Shown: positions 63,833 through 64,000 of the stretch, in pieces | How positions within the stretch are numbered: the stretch's first letter is position 1 | How the letters are laid out: each line of letters begins with the position of its first letter | Source: Bacteroidota bacterium | GTDB taxonomy: Bacteria; Bacteroidota; Bacteroidia; Cytophagales; Cyclobacteriaceae | Assembly: GCA_018267195.1 (NCBI GenBank) | Contig: JAFDYY010000005.1 | Span: 1 to 64,000 of the forward strand | DNA: 64,000 nucleotides | Direction: 5' to 3' | Made by a program: the position numbers and the translations under genes | The notes under the pieces: generated by a model | The model's database searches: none | What the model was told of the DNA's origin: nothing | The model's input: the letters and a program-made list of their open reading frames with translations, nothing else

Positions 63833-64000
63833 GTGTTAACCTTCTTCCAGCTCAAGTCATTCATTACACACTGGCTCGATGCCGTAGACGACCACTCTAT
63901 TCACTCTCCTTACTTTTTTGATTTTTATAATCGGGTCATTCAAGGAAAAACGGAGCCATCGAAGTTTAACCCGATCGAACAAACACGGGCGCATTTGCTG
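63833..64000 (+). CDS. SAM-dependent methyltransferase, N-terminal part (cut by window end)
   Basis: From a GTG at 63833 an open frame of 56 codons runs off the window. It includes FITHWLDAVDDHSIHSPYFF and DFYNRVIQGK. This matches the N-terminus of a class I methyltransferase family common in Bacteroidota, which begins with such a helix and HSxHSPF-type motif before the SAM-binding domain. The SAM-binding motif itself lies beyond the window, so the assignment rests on the N-terminus. Confidence 0.6.
   Translation, partial: MLTFFQLKSFITHWLDAVDDHSIHSPYFFDFYNRVIQGKTEPSKFNPIEQTRAHLL

Overview
The window reads as a chromosomal segment of a Bacteroidota bacterium, most likely a Cytophagales-type gliding/environmental lineage. 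Signs of this: two type IX secretion (T9SS) sorting tails (type A on the FG-GAP protein at 30397-32559, type B on the giant protein at 40008-54677), a PorP/SprF partner, DUF4270, DUF4159 and DUF5683 proteins, many lipoproteins and beta-barrels, OmpA-PD40 architecture, and promoters of the Bacteroidota kind (TTG - about 19 nt - TAnnTTTG). I see no insertion sequence, prophage, CRISPR array or rRNA. No gene-free stretch exceeds about 300 bases. The largest gaps (2881-3035, 19951-20177, 54678-54849, 58287-58421) hold promoters, a tRNA edge, or nothing I can name.

Layout. 1-3.9 kb (minus): a TPR membrane protein, a deoxyhypusine-synthase-like enzyme, DinB and DoxX proteins. 4.0-17.2 kb (plus): endonuclease III, a TPR/beta-propeller protein, an M14 peptidase, ACMSD of the kynurenine pathway overlapping a zinc-ribbon protein, TrhO, an M23 peptidase, a beta-barrel translationally coupled to an exported TPR-CHAT peptidase, and a PHP histidinol phosphatase, closed by a bidirectional terminator. 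17.2-26.6 kb: kelch and DUF4270 lipoproteins, tRNA-Arg(ACG) with its own promoter, a beta-barrel, a PaaG-like hydratase, a small lipoprotein, TetR divergent from gamma-glutamyltransferase, OmpA-PD40 protein and 3-methyladenine glycosylase. 26.7-38.9 kb: an sdaAB-tolC-hlyD operon, an FG-GAP T9SS cargo, a Cys-motif/CHRD-like envelope cluster, fatty acid hydroxylase, thymidylate synthase, two paralogous lipoproteins each with its own terminator, and DUF4159.

38.9-54.7 kb is one surface system: a 4889-residue T9SS cargo with 13 tandem copies of a domain of about 104 residues, followed by a PorP/SprF-type partner, as in SprB-SprF pairs. 54.8-64 kb is core housekeeping: pyrG, yidC, parA-parB-DUF5683, dapB, lepB, ung, apaG and the start of a methyltransferase.

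Worth a second look: (i) the giant repeat protein, with a conserved cysteine pair in every repeat; (ii) six genes whose TAnnTTTG -7 box ends only 3-6 nt before the ATG, suggesting leaderless or near-leaderless mRNAs; (iii) parS-like half-sites and a DnaA-box-like word in front of parAB; (iv) the secreted CHAT peptidase coupled to a beta-barrel; (v) the DHS-like enzyme. All functions are inferred from reading the sequence; no database search was run.
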